A stretch of 64,000 nucleotides of DNA, taken from NCBI RefSeq assembly GCF_932294415.1, contig NC_065537.1, positions 6,738,349 through 6,802,348 on the forward strand. Reading direction: 5' to 3'. The translations under genes and the position numbers were made by a program. The notes under the pieces are model-generated. The model made no database searches. It worked only from the letters and a program-made list of their open reading frames with translations, and was not told the origin of the DNA. This stretch comes from Quercus robur (taxonomy: Eukaryota > Streptophyta > Magnoliopsida > Fagales > Fagaceae). Shown in pieces: positions 37,101-48,711 of the stretch. Within the stretch, counting starts at the first letter, position 1, and every line of letters begins with the position of its first letter.

Positions 37101-39846
37101 TGCAGAAGATTCAGTTCAGGAATCCCCAATATCCAATAATATAAATAAAAAACGTGGAATAACGCTAATGCAGCGTATATGGGCTCTTCCACCGAACAAG
37201 AAACTTGTATGTGGGTTAAATGGGAGCAAGCAACCGGTTGGGGAAAGCGGGCAAACATTCAAAAGGTGGTTGGGCACCTTATGCATCTGCCGCAACTATT
37301 GCCCACTTATGCCTGCTACTTGGACGCATGTCGACCGTAAATGCAAAGAAAACGCTTGGGTAGAGATAGAGGTTGTATCAAATTAAGATACTTTTAATTG
37401 TTATGTATAGTCATGTATGTGCTAAATGGCATTTTCAGTAGGGTGAATTATTGCACTATGCTAACTCATTTTTTGCATTTCAGAAAAAATGGATCATTGA
37501 CCCAGAGATTATTAGCCCAGCTAATCAAATGAACTGGGCAATGCATTTATTAGGAGAGTTGAGAAGGAACCGAAGAAGTAAGTTAAAAAAAAAAATGCTA
37601 CCCAAAAGATGCGTTAAAAGAAGAAGTGTATAAAAACAAACCATCTTGGGCTGACGAGCAGGACTACCGCGCACTAGTTGACTATTGGTTTGATTCTAAA
37701 ACGAAGGTTGCGCTATTTTCTTGCTCTATTTTCTTGCTCTATTTTCTTGCTCTATACCGAGTACAGTGTTTTAACTGATTTGTTTGTTTTAATTTGTTGG
37801 CGGGAATGTGTAAAGGAATTAGTGGATACGAACAAGAGAAGTCGTTCGTTTCAGAAGGATATAGCGAGGACAGGGCCTATAAGTTTTGCACAAACTGCTG
37901 ATAATATGGTAAGAAATGCATTATACAATAACTAGCCAAGTTTTAACGCTCTACTATTTTAATTGAACTTGTGACATATTGGTGGTATCAATAAATTCTA
38001 GTTGTATTTATTTATTTATTTTGTTGTTGAAAGAACATGGTCGATTCGAATTCATGGAAATTAAAATAGATTTTGCATGGAGATGACAGTAATGGTGGCA
38101 ATGCCCAACGTTGTCGTAGGGTCCAAACTAAGCAATCCACAATTTCATTACTGTAATAATACAAACTTCTTGGTTTAGAATTAATCAATATTAAAAAAGC
38201 ACAAAAGAGTTTCCGTACATATTGTTTGGTTGAATTAAAATTATTATGTGTGATGAATCTGAAGAGTTTGAAGAAACTAGTTTACTGAAATTATTATGTT
38301 TGCATGTTTATGACTGTTAATAGACATTTCTTGTGATGTTTCCTGTTTTTGATTAGTGATTTCATTAATATTTATGTTTGCCACTTTGTTAGCAAGAGTT
38401 TAGTTTGGTATATAGCAATTGGGATGCATATAGGCAGGGGGTTGTAGCTGCGTTTCAAACGTGGCTATGGAGTAATTGTAAAAATATTTAGGGGGTTGTA
38501 GCTGCGTTTAAAACGTGGCTATAGACAAATTATAAAAATAGTGCTATGGTTATAGCCGCGTTTTAAACGTGGCTATAGGTAACAGATATAACCACATTTA
38601 AGAAACGTGGCTATAGACAAATTCTAAAAATAGTTAGGGGGTTATAGCCGCGTTTTAAACGTGGCTATAGGTAACAGATATAACCACATTTAAGAAACGT
38701 GGCTATAGTTGTGGCATATAGTTATGGCCACACTTTTTCAAACGTTACCTCTTACAAAATGACTATTTTATTAAATCTAATATTATAAAGAGTGTTGGTA
38801 CCAAAAACCGCTTGATACAAAGCATTCACATGAAGAAAACAACTCGTCTTTTTGAACGTAATAAACTACATGTTTACGGAATTTGTTTTATGGTTATATT
38901 GCATGTTATGTTCCAAATTCCATTTGCTATGTTTGGTTGTCGCTTCATACCGACATAAATTTTCACTATTGTAATGAGACTGTTGAATATGATGTAGGCA
39001 AAAGAAAACGGCCAAGCAGTGGAGCGTGCAGATGTTTTCATAAAAGCATACAGCAAGAAAGATGGGACTCCTATTAGTAATGAAGTGCGAGACAAGATTG
39101 TAAGCCTATATCATAACCTATTTATTTTCTAATTTGTGCGTGAAATGTTTATAGCAAATAATATGTTATTTGGTTCTTATATGAAAACAGGATAAAATGA
39201 AAGAAATTTTAAACAACGGGGGCAAGCTAGTAGGAGACCATCGCGATGGAATTCTCTGGGCAAAAGATGATGCGTTTGCTCAAGTGATGGGCGAAGAACG
39301 TTCTGGACGTGTCCGTGGGGTCGGTTTTGGACCAACCCCATCAGGAAGAAGTGGGTCCAACCTTCCATGTGTGCTTGGGCCGTCGTCCACTGAAACGGTC
39401 CAACGAATGATTGCATTGGAAAATTCGATGAGGGACCAACTTGCTGACTCAGAGCAAAGGCATCAGCAGCAACTGGCCGAAGCACTGGCCGAAGCAAAGC
39501 GGGAGTCAGATGCACGGCATGAGCAGCAACTAGCCGAAGCACTGGCCGAAGCAAAGCGGGAGTCAAATGCACGGCATGAGCAGCAACTGGCCGAAGCAAT
39601 GCGCGAATCAGAAACACGGCATCAGCAGCAGCTAGACGAAACAAAGCGGGAAATGGCCGATACAAAGCGGAGAATGGATGAAATAGTAGCCTTCTTCCAA
39701 AAGAACATGCCACCATCCAGTTTAACTGGATATTCAGGTAATACAAACTTTGTGTTTTAGTTAATGAAACTTGCGTGTTTATCGCAATATTATGTGCTAC
39801 TAATTTTGTGTATATAATATTTTCAGGATATAGCGCAACATCATAG
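32735..39846 (+). CDS. TNPA-like / Transposase_24 (Ptta/En-Spm) protein of the CACTA element
   Basis: Eight exons are inferred: 32735-32852, 32928-33092, 37061-37371, 37484-about 37708, about 37817-37908, 38998-39099, 39191-39737 and 39827-39846. Exons 1 and 2 encode two related acidic repeats (VEVGEGPSSSR and VQVGQGSSRSR, each followed by EEL.AA). Exons 3-4 carry the Transposase_24 core (RIWALPPNKKLVCGLNGSKQ, FKRWLGTLC, WADEQDYRALVDYWF). Exon 7 has a TNPA-style segment (STETVQRMIALENSM) and a coiled coil of 19-residue HEQQLAEALAEAKRES repeats. In En/Spm such proteins bind the subterminal repeats. The only break I see is one extra A in an 11-A run (37585-37595) that shifts the frame between KLKKK and YPKDALKEEVY. 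It could be real or a homopolymer error. The exon 4 and 5 boundaries are the least certain. Confidence 0.82.
33093..36359. other. TNPA intron 2, 5' part, unassigned
   Basis: AT-rich with an (AT)n tract at 34113-34148. It then becomes a long G/T-rich stretch (about 35040-35720, many TTTTGGG and GGGTTT phrases) that reads like the leader intron of a plant host gene. Frames at 34976-35905 are open but match no family I know. Confidence 0.4.
36360..36662 (+). promoter_or_regulatory. possible captured host promoter and 5'UTR
   Basis: This stretch has the look of a plant core promoter and leader: CT-rich tracts, an (AC)n run at about 36512-36531, C-rich sequence without ATG, and an end at a good donor (TTTGAG|GTAAAA near 36655) followed by T-rich intron. 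It lies within a TNPA intron, so it may be a captured gene start. I could not identify the source gene. Confidence 0.35.
37706..37757. repeat. 16-bp tandem repeat in a TNPA intron
   Basis: CTATTTTCTTGCT is repeated about three times just after the exon 4 donor. It falls in the short intron between inferred exons 4 and 5. Confidence 0.8.
38430..38745. repeat. inner, decayed copy of the CACTA subterminal array
   Basis: Repeats of the form TAGCCGCGTTTTAAACGTGGCTATAG and variants, spaced by 50-60 bases, lie inside a TNPA intron 2 kb before the true right end. They resemble the terminal array, but many CpG sites have become TpG or CpA (GCTGCG, ACGTGGC). They may be the end of an older nested relative or an earlier end of this lineage. 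Confidence 0.75.
39461..39660 (+). repeat. 57-bp coding tandem repeats (coiled coil)
   Basis: Units start at 39461 and 39518 (57 bp each), then 39575 (45 bp) and 39620. They encode H-Q/E-QQLAEALAEAKRES-type helices. The near identity of the first two units suggests a recent slippage duplication inside the TNPA coding region. Confidence 0.85.
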
Positions 39847-40184
39847 TATAATATCTTCGTGGACTCTTCATGGACTCTTCATGTATAATTGTTTGGATAT
39901 TCGGAATATGGTAACTTCGTGGATATTGAAAATATTGTAAACATAATTGTAATATTGTTTGGACTCTTCGTGGACTCTTCATGTATAGTTGTTTGGATAT
40001 TTATTTAGAGAAAATTAATACTTGAGAAAATTCGTACTTGATATTTTGTTGGAATTTTGGGTTGTTATTAGAGATATTTTGGGTTGTTATTGGAATTCTG
40101 GGTTGTTATTGGAATTCTGGGTTGTTTGACAGGTTTGTAAAAATCTGCCCAGCAAAAGGAAATAAAAAGGAAAAAAAAAAAATA

Positions 40185-40815
40185 CTATAGCCACGTTTTT
40201 AAAACGATAAAAACGTGGCTATAGACCAAATTCATAATAAGAATTCGGGGGGCTTAGGCCGCACTTAAAACGTGGCCTAACGTTGTAATCTTGGGCCGCG
40301 TTTAAAACGCGGCCTAAGAGTAGAACCTTAGGCCGCGTTTTAAGCGCGGCCTAAGACTGAACCTTAGGCCACGGTTAAAACGCGGCTTAAATGAGTGTAC
40401 AGTCCGTCACAATGGGAGGTATGGCCGCACTTTTTAAACGCGGCCTAAGGTTGAACCTTGGGCTGCGTTTTAAACGTGGCCTAAGGTTCACCCTTGGGCT
40501 GCGTTTGAAACGCGGCCTAAGGTTGAACCTTGGGCTGCGTTTTAAACGCGGCCTAAGGTTCAATCTTAGGCTGCGTTCAAAACGCGGCCTAAGGTTAAAC
40601 GCGGCCTAAGCCCATACCCTTAGGCCGCGTTTTAAACGGGGCTATAGGGCCCGGGCTTGGGCCGCGGTTAAAAAGTGCGGCCATAGGACCATCAGTCCTA
40701 TAGTCACGGGTTTTAGGCCACATTAGAAACCGTGGCCTAAAAAAACGTGGCTATAGGCTATAGCCACGTTTTTTTGGCATGTAGCCGCGTTTTAAAAACG
40801 CGGCCAGAAGTCCTT
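40185..40815. repeat. 3' subterminal palindromic array of the CACTA element
   Basis: Many GCCGCGTTTT and AAACGCGGCC units (also GGCTGCGTTTTAAACG) are joined by CTAAGGTT, CCTTGGGC and CTATAGG. They run up to GGCCAGAAGTCC just before the terminal TTTTTTTTGTAGTG. The array mirrors 14556-15150 in inverted orientation. It keeps abundant CpG, unlike the inner array at 38430. Confidence 0.9.
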
Positions 40816-41462
40816 TTTTTTGTAGTGCCTTAAGCAATCTATTTGGGTTTTTGTGAAAGCTAAATGTTAGGACATATGTGGATCATCTTAAGAACATATG
40901 TCATTTAGAATTGACTAATCCTTTGACAAAACGCACTTTACTTATAATTGGGTAGATTTATGATGTGTTTAATATTTCAAGGAATAAGAGTTCAAGTCCA
41001 AGTTTTGAAGCCATGCAAATCTGTCCAAGAATCAAGTGAAGAAGTGCTGCTCTTTAAAATGTGAAACTCGACAGATTTAAAATGTGAAACTCGATAGATA
41101 AGCTCGACAGCAGTATCTATCGAGAATTACGAAAATCAATTTTTCAAAACTGTTTTTCACGCATATTCAAGCTATGTGTTTAGGTTTTCTTTTCTCAAAA
41201 CCCTAGACATATATAAGGATTATTTTAAGGGTCGTCTCATATGATGAAAATGTTTTATTCAAGCATATTGTGACCGGAGATAATTTGCCCTAGTTCATCT
41301 TCTCTTGAAAAAGCTGCTGCGTTTGTACGCCGTAGGATTTTGTGACCCAAGAGCTTCTTGATCTTCATATTGATGAACTGAAGAACTTTGCAGCCAACAT
41401 CTTTCTTAAGTTGGTGTGTTAGTCACGTACTGGGATCCATGCATCAATTGGTTAGTCACATA

Positions 41463-42399
41463 TGATAGTTTTTAGACCCCTTTAAAACTCAATTGATTTA
41501 ACCTAGGTAATTAGCCAAGTTGTTATTTAGTCCAATTTAACAAATCTAGGTTATCACAATCACAAATATCATATCATGCAAAGCAGCGGAAAGATAAATA
41601 ACACAAGATATGATCACCCAAGAAACCAAACCGGTAAAAACCTGGGAAAGATTTAACCTAGCTATCCTCAAGGTAAAAAGCAAATCCACTAGAAAGAATC
41701 GAAGTTCATACAATAAGACTTACAAACCCCCACGCTCGACTTCTTATTGCTACCAACCGGTAGAACTTACTGACACGACCACGTGCAAGCTCTGAATCTA
41801 CGGACTCCTTCTTTCTTTGGCCTTTGCAAAACACAAACACTCCCGTTTGTGACTTTGAGATCCCACTCAAAGGTTTAGCAACACAAACTCTCCTGTTCGT
41901 GACTCCAAGACCACCCTTGAAGGTTTAGATCATCAACACCTTTGATGACAAGAGAAGGCAGCAACTTCTACAATACCGGATCTTGAGATTCTTCAAGGAA
42001 TAGTACCGGTAGAAGACATAAAAGAGTTTTTTAGGAACAGAACCTAAAATACAAAAGAGGCACACTCTTTTCTCTCTGAAAAGCCACAAAAAAACGTGCT
42101 TAGGGTTTCCTTTATATACTGGGAGAAGTAGATTAGAAACCCTAATCCTTAATGGGCTTGAACTGTTATTTGGGTTTAATTAAAATTCTACAGATACGAC
42201 TTTCGATCGACCGAGCCTGTCTTTCGATCGATCGAACCAGACAGATTATGAAATCTTCTTCCTGCAACTTGTATGTTCTTGAATCTTGACTTGAACTACA
42301 TTGAGCATTGTCTAATAAAACCTATAGACTTTTAGATCTATATCTAGACAAGTTTGTATTCATGATTTGCCAATTGTTTAAAACATTTAGAACCTAACA
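41463..42399 (-). mobile_element. solo LTR nested in the copia 5' LTR, reversed
   Basis: A 937-bp LTR on the minus strand (TGTTAGGTTC... ...AACTATCA) is homologous to the solo LTR at 3276-4202. It is flanked by ACATA (41458-41462) and ATGTA (42400-42404), probably both derived from ACGTA by CpG decay. A neighbouring copy of the host repeat phrase keeps CACGTAC (41424-41430). It inserted after the surrounding copia LTR. Confidence 0.8.
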
Positions 42400-42769
42400 A
42401 TGTACTTGGAGCCGTGCATTGAAAAGAGAGATTGTCACTACATTACAAGTCTAACTGTGTATTGGGGTAAGGGTTTAACTGTAGGTTGGTATAAGATACT
42501 GGGATTCCTTTACTTGTAACCGCTTGTTTTGATAATAGTGTATTCTTGGGAGTGGTGACCTTAAATTCACTCGGTGGGGTTTTATCTCAGAGGTTTTCCC
42601 CATTCGTAAACAAATCACCTTGTCAAATTTATTTTCCACTGCATTTAGTTATTTGGTGATTTGTTTGTGCTACCACGCGCTTTGCATGTTAATTGAATCT
42701 AATTAATTCACTTGGCTAATTAATTGGTTAATTTACCATGAGGGTTCAATACATTCTTGGCCTATTAAG

Positions 42770-42781
42770 TGGTATCAGAGC
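42770..42781 (+). other. tRNA-Met primer-binding site of the copia fossil
   Basis: TGGTATCAGAGC is the standard plant Ty1-copia primer-binding site, complementary to the 3' end of initiator tRNA-Met. It marks the boundary between LTR and internal region. Confidence 0.9.
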
Positions 42782-43974
42782 AGACACACTCTAATTAGGG
42801 TTAATCTTTGCTGTGTGAACCATTGACCCATGTTTGTCATGGATAGAGGATAATCTTTAATAATACCTCCTTTATTTGATGGCACTAACTATGCATACTG
42901 CAAAGTACGCATGAGAGCTTTCTTGCAGTCATTAGATGAAAAAGTGTGGCAAGTTGTAGAGATTGACTGGACTAAGTTAAAGGAAGCGCCAGCTGATTGG
43001 GATGATGCTAGGATTAAAGAGACAAACTTCAACAGCAAAACATTGAATGCATTATTTAGCACAGTCACGAATGAGGAGTTCAAAAAGATATCCTCCATTG
43101 AAACTACAAAGAAAGCATGGACCATCCTCCAGACAACCTATGAAGGAACTAAGGCTGTCAATGATTCAAAGTTTCAAAAGCTTACCACGAGCTTTAAAGA
43201 GATTAAGATGGAGGAGGATGAGTTGTTCGATGAGTTCTATGCCAAGCTCAAGGACTTAGTAAACTCTGCCTTTAATCTTGGGAAAACCATTCCCGAAACC
43301 AAGATTGTTAGAAAGGTGCTCAGATTTCTACCTGAGAGATTCCATGCCAAGATCATCACCGCCACTGAGGAATCAAAAGACATTGATAAAATTCCTTTGA
43401 CATAGTTGGTTGGCAACTTGCAGACCTATGAATTGGGTTTGATCAAGATTGGGAAATAGAGTAAGGGTAAGATTATGGCACTGAAGGCCAAAAACAGTGA
43501 CATAGATGAGACTTCGGACGATGAAGATTCTAAAATGAAATCCTATATCACAAGGCAATTCAAAAATTTCATGAAGAACACCAATGCGAAAGGATTTGAC
43601 AATGACCGAAAGTAATCCAATTCTTCACAATTCAAAAGCCATGATAAAGGGGAGAAGGATGCTAGGGATGGCGGTCAGTACACTGTTCTCTCTGGACCAA
43701 AGTGCTTCGGATATCAAGGTTTTAGGCATATGAAACAAGAATGTCCAACCTATCTCAAGACCGTTGGGAAAAGCAAAGCCCTTGCTGCTACCTTGAGTGA
43801 CACTGAGCTTGAGGATTTTCCACCTTCTTTTTGGGGTCGGTCGAAAGAGTGACAAAGTGGAAAAGTAGAGGTCAATTTTAGGAGGGAGAAAAGGTCATAC
43901 TATGTTGAATTGTTTGTCATTTCACACTTGCTAACCACTTTTCTACAATACTGAGATCAACACATAATATAGTT

Positions 43975-44128
43975 ATGGGTTCTAGTTACTCAACTAGTAA
44001 AGTCTCTAATGGTTGAATAAGAGATCTGGGTTCAATTTCCGCCTATATCAAAAATTGTTTAGTGTCTTAGTCTGATGATCAAGAACATCATCAGGAGCAA
44101 ACGTTATAGGTCGAAACTCTAAAAAATA
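43975..44128 (+). mobile_element. tRNA-derived SINE with 14-bp target repeat
   Basis: The 154-bp insert has a tRNA-like head (CTAGTTACTCAACTAGTAAA, then GGTTGAATAAGAGATCTGGG, with the B box GGTTCAATTTC) and a body including CATCATCAGGAGCAAACG. It ends in an A-rich tail. It is flanked by CACATAATATAGTT (43961-43974) and CACGTAATATAGTT (44129-44142), differing at one CpG-type position. Intact head, tail and target repeats make this a clear SINE insertion. Confidence 0.85.
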
Positions 44129-44142
44129 CACGTAATATAGTT

Positions 44143-45400
44143 CTTATAAAAAAAATAAAAAATAAAATAAAAAAGCACGTGAAATAGTTATGGGCCTTGT
44201 GGCTAAATATGCAGTTTTAGAATAATTGATTAAGACCCTGCCAAGAAGTAGAGAAAAAGAGGAAAAATGTAGATTTTGAGAAGTAATTCTTAGATATTTC
44301 AGGAACACAGTGACGTGATACTCCATTTTTTCACATTTATGATAGGATTTACAAATTAAATTCATAATGGAGTTCACATGAATGTGAGTGAAGAGAGTAC
44401 GTCATTACACTTTGAAAATACCTAATCATTTTTGGAAAGAGAAGAGAAGAGCAAAAGAGGAAGAGGAAATAGAGGGAAGGACATAGATTTTCGAAGTGAT
44501 TTAATATAAGTATTTCCTAGTTTCTTTTTTTATTTTATTTTATTTTTAAAGTATCTCTTTATCCCAAAAAAAGATTGGGGGGGGGGGGGGGGGGTTGGGT
44601 AGGACTTGACTTAACAAATTGGCCAAGTCAGCGGGTTCGTGTTTACATAAAAAAAATTAACTAAATGAAAAAAGATTTAAAGAAAATATAATAATATATC
44701 TCATGAGAAATAATTAATTAACATTATAAACATATTACAAAAAATATATATATAAATAGTTAAGAAATTTTTTTTAATAAAAAAAAATGAAAAGATGAAT
44801 TCAAGTTAAACCTATATAATAATTAAAGAAAATTTACACTTTTTTTTTTTTCTGAATGAAAAATTACACTCTTGTTAAATAATAGATTCTCATTAAATTA
44901 AATCCTCACATTCACAGTCCCCCACTCTCCTTAATTACCGGCTTCGACTCTCCACTAGGAGTCTAGCTAGGACCAGTCACTTCGAACTTGATAGGTGTTT
45001 TGGTTTAATGTTAAAGAACAATCATTAAAAGCTAAAGTATTGAAACTTATAAAAGGGAAAAAAAATACTGGTGTAACTTTAATTATATTACATTATTTAA
45101 TATTTTTTTATTAAATGCGATTTTTTAACAAATTCACCGTTAAATTATATTATCTTTATATATTTTTTATGCTTGCAAAAATTTTAAAAAGATAAAATAC
45201 TAATTACTATTTTACCAATCAAATATTTAAAGTTCAAATTTTCATAATTTAAAATTATGCATAAAAAATAAATTTTTAAATCATACAATAAATAAAGATC
45301 GATGAAATTTAACATGCTCGTTAAAATTATCGAAATGACATACAACAATGAAAATTTCAAATTATTTAAACCGTACCATGCACGTTGAGCTTTTTCCTAT
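44143..45400. other. intergenic DNA upstream of the lectin kinase
   Basis: AT-rich with an 18-G run (44577-44594) and A/T runs. A TATA-like TTATATATA (45403-45411) lies about 85-90 bases before the lectin-kinase ATG and is the likely core promoter. Confidence 0.55.
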
Positions 45401-45493
45401 ATTTATATATACCTCCAATCACAATGATTATAGCTATCTTCCTTTTCCTCATTTTTTTGATAGGGACCTGCCTCTTCCTCACTGATCCACCGC

Positions 45494-47488
45494 ATGGATT
45501 CTCAATCCTTATATTCTCTTCCCTTCCTTTGTGTCTTCTTCTTTTGTTGCTTCCCTTACACCACCTCCATGATAAGCTTTTCCTTCCCGAACTTCTTACC
45601 CAATGACAACAACATCACAGTTTCTGGTACAGCCACGAAAGCCCAAGTTGATGAGCACCCATCAATACGACTCACCGATAATGTGGATAACTTTGGTGAC
45701 AATAAATATCTTGCCACAGGCCGAGCATACTATTACAAACCCATCCCACTGTGGGATCCCGTTGTAAATACCACAACAAATTTCACAACTACTTTTGAGT
45801 TCGTAATCAGAACTCGTAATAATGAGTCATCATGGGGTCACTCTGGTGTTGGAATTGCATTCTTTATCACTTCAGAAGATTCCGTTGATGCTCCTACGGG
45901 TTCTGATGGAAGTTACATGGGTCTCTTCAATGGCACAACTGTGGGCAAATCATCAAGCAAGATGGTAGCGGTGGAGTTTGATACCTGGCAAGATGCAGCG
46001 TGGGGGGATGCTCCTAGTGACAACCATGTTGGTATTGATGTGAACTCCCTTGTCTCCATCGCTAACAGTACTTGGAATCTAACCTCCGGGGACATTTTGG
46101 TAGCAACAGTCTCCTATGATGGAACCTCTGAGATTCTCAGTGTATTTTTGAAATACTTGAATCTTCCAAACCTACCCTTGAATCTTACTCATAATGTAAA
46201 GCTGAGAGATGTTCTCCCAGAAAAAGTGATGATGGGCTTCTCTGCAGCAACTGGAGGAGGAGTTCCAGTCCAAGCGATCAGAAGTTGGAATTTCAGTTCA
46301 ACTTTGGATTTGGGTTCGACCCAAAATGGAGGGAAAGGGAGCTTTAAGATGTGGTTGATATGATTAATAATAGGACTGGTGCTTTTGGTTGTTGGGTTAA
46401 GTTTTGGCTCTTACATTTTGGGGAGAAATTCCAAAAGAAAAGTAGTAGAAGAAAATGAAGATCTAATAGAAGGAACTGGACCAAAAATGTTTGCCTACAG
46501 GGACTTAGTTGTGGCAACTAATAACTTTTCAGAGGAAGGGAAGCTAGGGCAAGGAGGTTTTGGAAGCGTCTACAAAGGTTTCTTGGCAAAAACGGACATG
46601 GAAATTGCAGTGAAGAAGATATCAAGCAACTCTAACCAAGGAAAAAAGGAGTACATTTCTGAGGTGATATCTATAAGTCGTTTGAGACACCGCAATTTGG
46701 TTCAACTCGTTGGTTGGAGCCACGAACAGGAGTTTGTAGTGGTTTATGAGTACATGCCCAATGGAAGTCTAGATTCACATTTATTTGACTTGAGAAGTCA
46801 TCTCTCGTGGCCAAGGAGGTCCAAAATTGTTCACGGGTTAGCATCTGGATTACTCTATCTCCATGAGGAATGGGAGCAATGTGTAGTGCATAGAGATATC
46901 AAATCAAGCAACGTGATGTTAGATTCAAACTTCAACGCAAAACTTGGTGACTTCGGTCTAGCGAGGTTTGTGGACCACGGACTTGGCTTACAAACAACGG
47001 ATTTGGCCGGAACCAGGGGCTACATTGCTCCAGAGTGTTTTATTACAAGCAAGTTTAGTAAGGAATCAGATGTTTTTAGTTTTGGGGTGGTGGCATTAGA
47101 GATTGCATGTGGGAGGAAAGTAGTGGAGCCAAAGGTAGAAGAATCAAAGATTAGTTTACTCAATTGGGTGTGGGTGTTATATGGAGAGGGAAGGCTTTTA
47201 GAAGCAGTGGATGAGACGCTAAATGGGGATTATGACATGGACGAGATGAAATGTTTGATGATTATTGGGCTATGGTGTGCTCATCCAGATCACACTTTAA
47301 GACCTTCTATAAGGCAAGCAATTAGGGTTCTTAATTATGAAGCACCATTGCCTTCCCTTCCGTCCAAAATGCCTCTGCCATCATATTATTATGCCCCTGA
47401 AGCGATGACTGCCGACCAAATCCTCCAGTTCACTTGTACAAGCAAAGGAGGGAGCACATCAGCTACCAAGGACGACTCAAGGGTGTGA
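45494..47488 (+). pseudogene. L-type lectin receptor kinase (LecRK, clade IX-like), interrupted by one in-frame stop
   Basis: An intronless plasma-membrane receptor kinase. Codons 1-26 form a signal peptide (LPFLCVFFFCCFPY). A legume-lectin domain follows (SFSFPNF, TTTFEFVIRTRN, VAVEFDTWQDAAWGDAPSDN, HVGIDVNSL). The membrane segment LIIGLVLLVVGLSFG comes next, then a full RD-type kinase: GQGGFGSVYKG, IAVKK, HRDIKSSNVMLD, DFGLARF, GTRGYIAPE, DVFSFGVVALEIACGRK. A TGA at 46361-46363, at the first codons of the membrane segment (KMWLI*LIIGL), is the only break; both sides are in the same frame and otherwise intact. As written it gives a secreted lectin of 289 residues, with an intact kinase coding region after it. 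A single Gly or Trp codon change would explain the stop. It is a very young pseudogene, a sequencing error, or a truncated-product allele. Clade IX members act in immunity to oomycetes. Confidence 0.88.
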
Positions 47489-48205
47489 CACGGAGGGATT
47501 ATTGCAAAGTTGAATGGCAATTGGAGCACAGGATTGATTGTCTTAGTAATATGCATATGTTATGCCTTACCACTCTCAAAATTATTATACCTTAGGAAGT
47601 ATCATTACAATACACCCGTCATCTTGCTTCCTTTTTACTCTTCTTAGTTCTCTCACATTATGTTAATACTGGCAATCTTAAAATGCTTGTAGTATCTCAT
47701 ATTCCAATGAAAATGCTACTATTTCTTTGGTGGTAATAAATCAGTGCACAAATATTGAGCGATACAAAACTATAACAAGTTTCTTTACAGTTTGGTTGAT
47801 CTCTACAATTAAACTGATGCTTATTTCTTGGGCTACTGCTGGCTTATATATTAGGAAACCAAGTTAGAAAATTGTACTTGAAGTCACACTAATACCATGT
47901 TTGTGGCGAAATTAAGGAAAACCAGTTGAGAAAATAAAATCTGTAGTTTTTCAGAATAGTTGAAGTTAGCTTGTGCTTTCATTTTGGGGGCTGCTTGTGG
48001 CCTTGTGTCCCAATTATCATATTCATGATTAGAAACTCAAATAGATCCCTCCGTTCCCCAAGATTCCATTTTTTAATTGAAAAAAATGGAGTATTACACA
48101 TCATGAGCGATCTCAAAATTCCTGTCATCAAGATTTAATCTCAGTTTAATCAAGTTTTTCTAGACTTGATTAACTGATTTCATTCAGTTCAGTATCTTCA
48201 AATTG

Positions 48206-48238
<33 letters not shown>

Positions 48239-48711
48239 GGTTGCTGTAGTTTACACTAATTCTTGAGCTATAGTAACCAACAGAGTTGTTGCATTATTTA
48301 ACCATCTCTAGACTTATATATGGCCAGCCTTTTATTACCAAATGACTCATTAGAAAAATGTGTGCTACTTTTCAACGATCTATCAAAATAAGCATTATGT
48401 ATATGGGTTTTTTTTTTTTTTTTTTTTTTTTGAGAGAAAGTTATGTATATGGTAATTGATAATCCGAACCAATTACCAGATCTATCAAAATCTGTGGTTT
48501 GCATTTTTATGTTGCAAACCACACCTCTATGTTCTTGTTCATGATGGTGCTTGCTACTAGAGTAAGCCACACTAGTTCTATATAGCGTAAAATTCATACC
48601 TCATTGAAGAACTTTTTACATGCATGATAAATGTGATATGATATATTAATATGCAAAATGACTAATTAATCACGTAGAATTTGTTTTTGAGAAAGCTTAT
48701 AGACACAAAAC
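47489..48711. other. 3' flank of the lectin kinase, no further gene
   Basis: Probable 3'UTR followed by AT-rich spacer with long T runs near 48208-48234 and 48411-48431. No supported gene. Confidence 0.55.

Larger units (their letters stand above)
40865..43851 (+). mobile_element. Ty1-copia retrotransposon fossil: 5' LTR, primer site and gag
   Basis: The 5' LTR starts TGTTAGGACATATGTGG (40865) and ends near 42753-42769. It is interrupted by a reversed solo LTR (41463-42399), leaving about 950 bases of its own. A primer-binding site complementary to initiator tRNA-Met (TGGTATCAGAGC, 42770-42781) follows, then a copia-type gag region (UBN2/DUF4219-like, about 42840-43851) with a nucleocapsid-like tail. 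No pol or 3' LTR is seen. The element is broken, with several breaks in gag, and is best read as an old fossil. Confidence 0.85.

Noticed and set aside
39177-39746. 189-codon minus-strand frame opposite the TNPA coiled coil
   Set aside because: It is the antisense shadow of the repeated coding units in exon 7; no splice or domain support.
40391-40609. Open frame of repeated KRGLRLNLGLRF
   Set aside because: It is a read-through of the palindromic subterminal array of the CACTA element, a composition artefact and not a protein.
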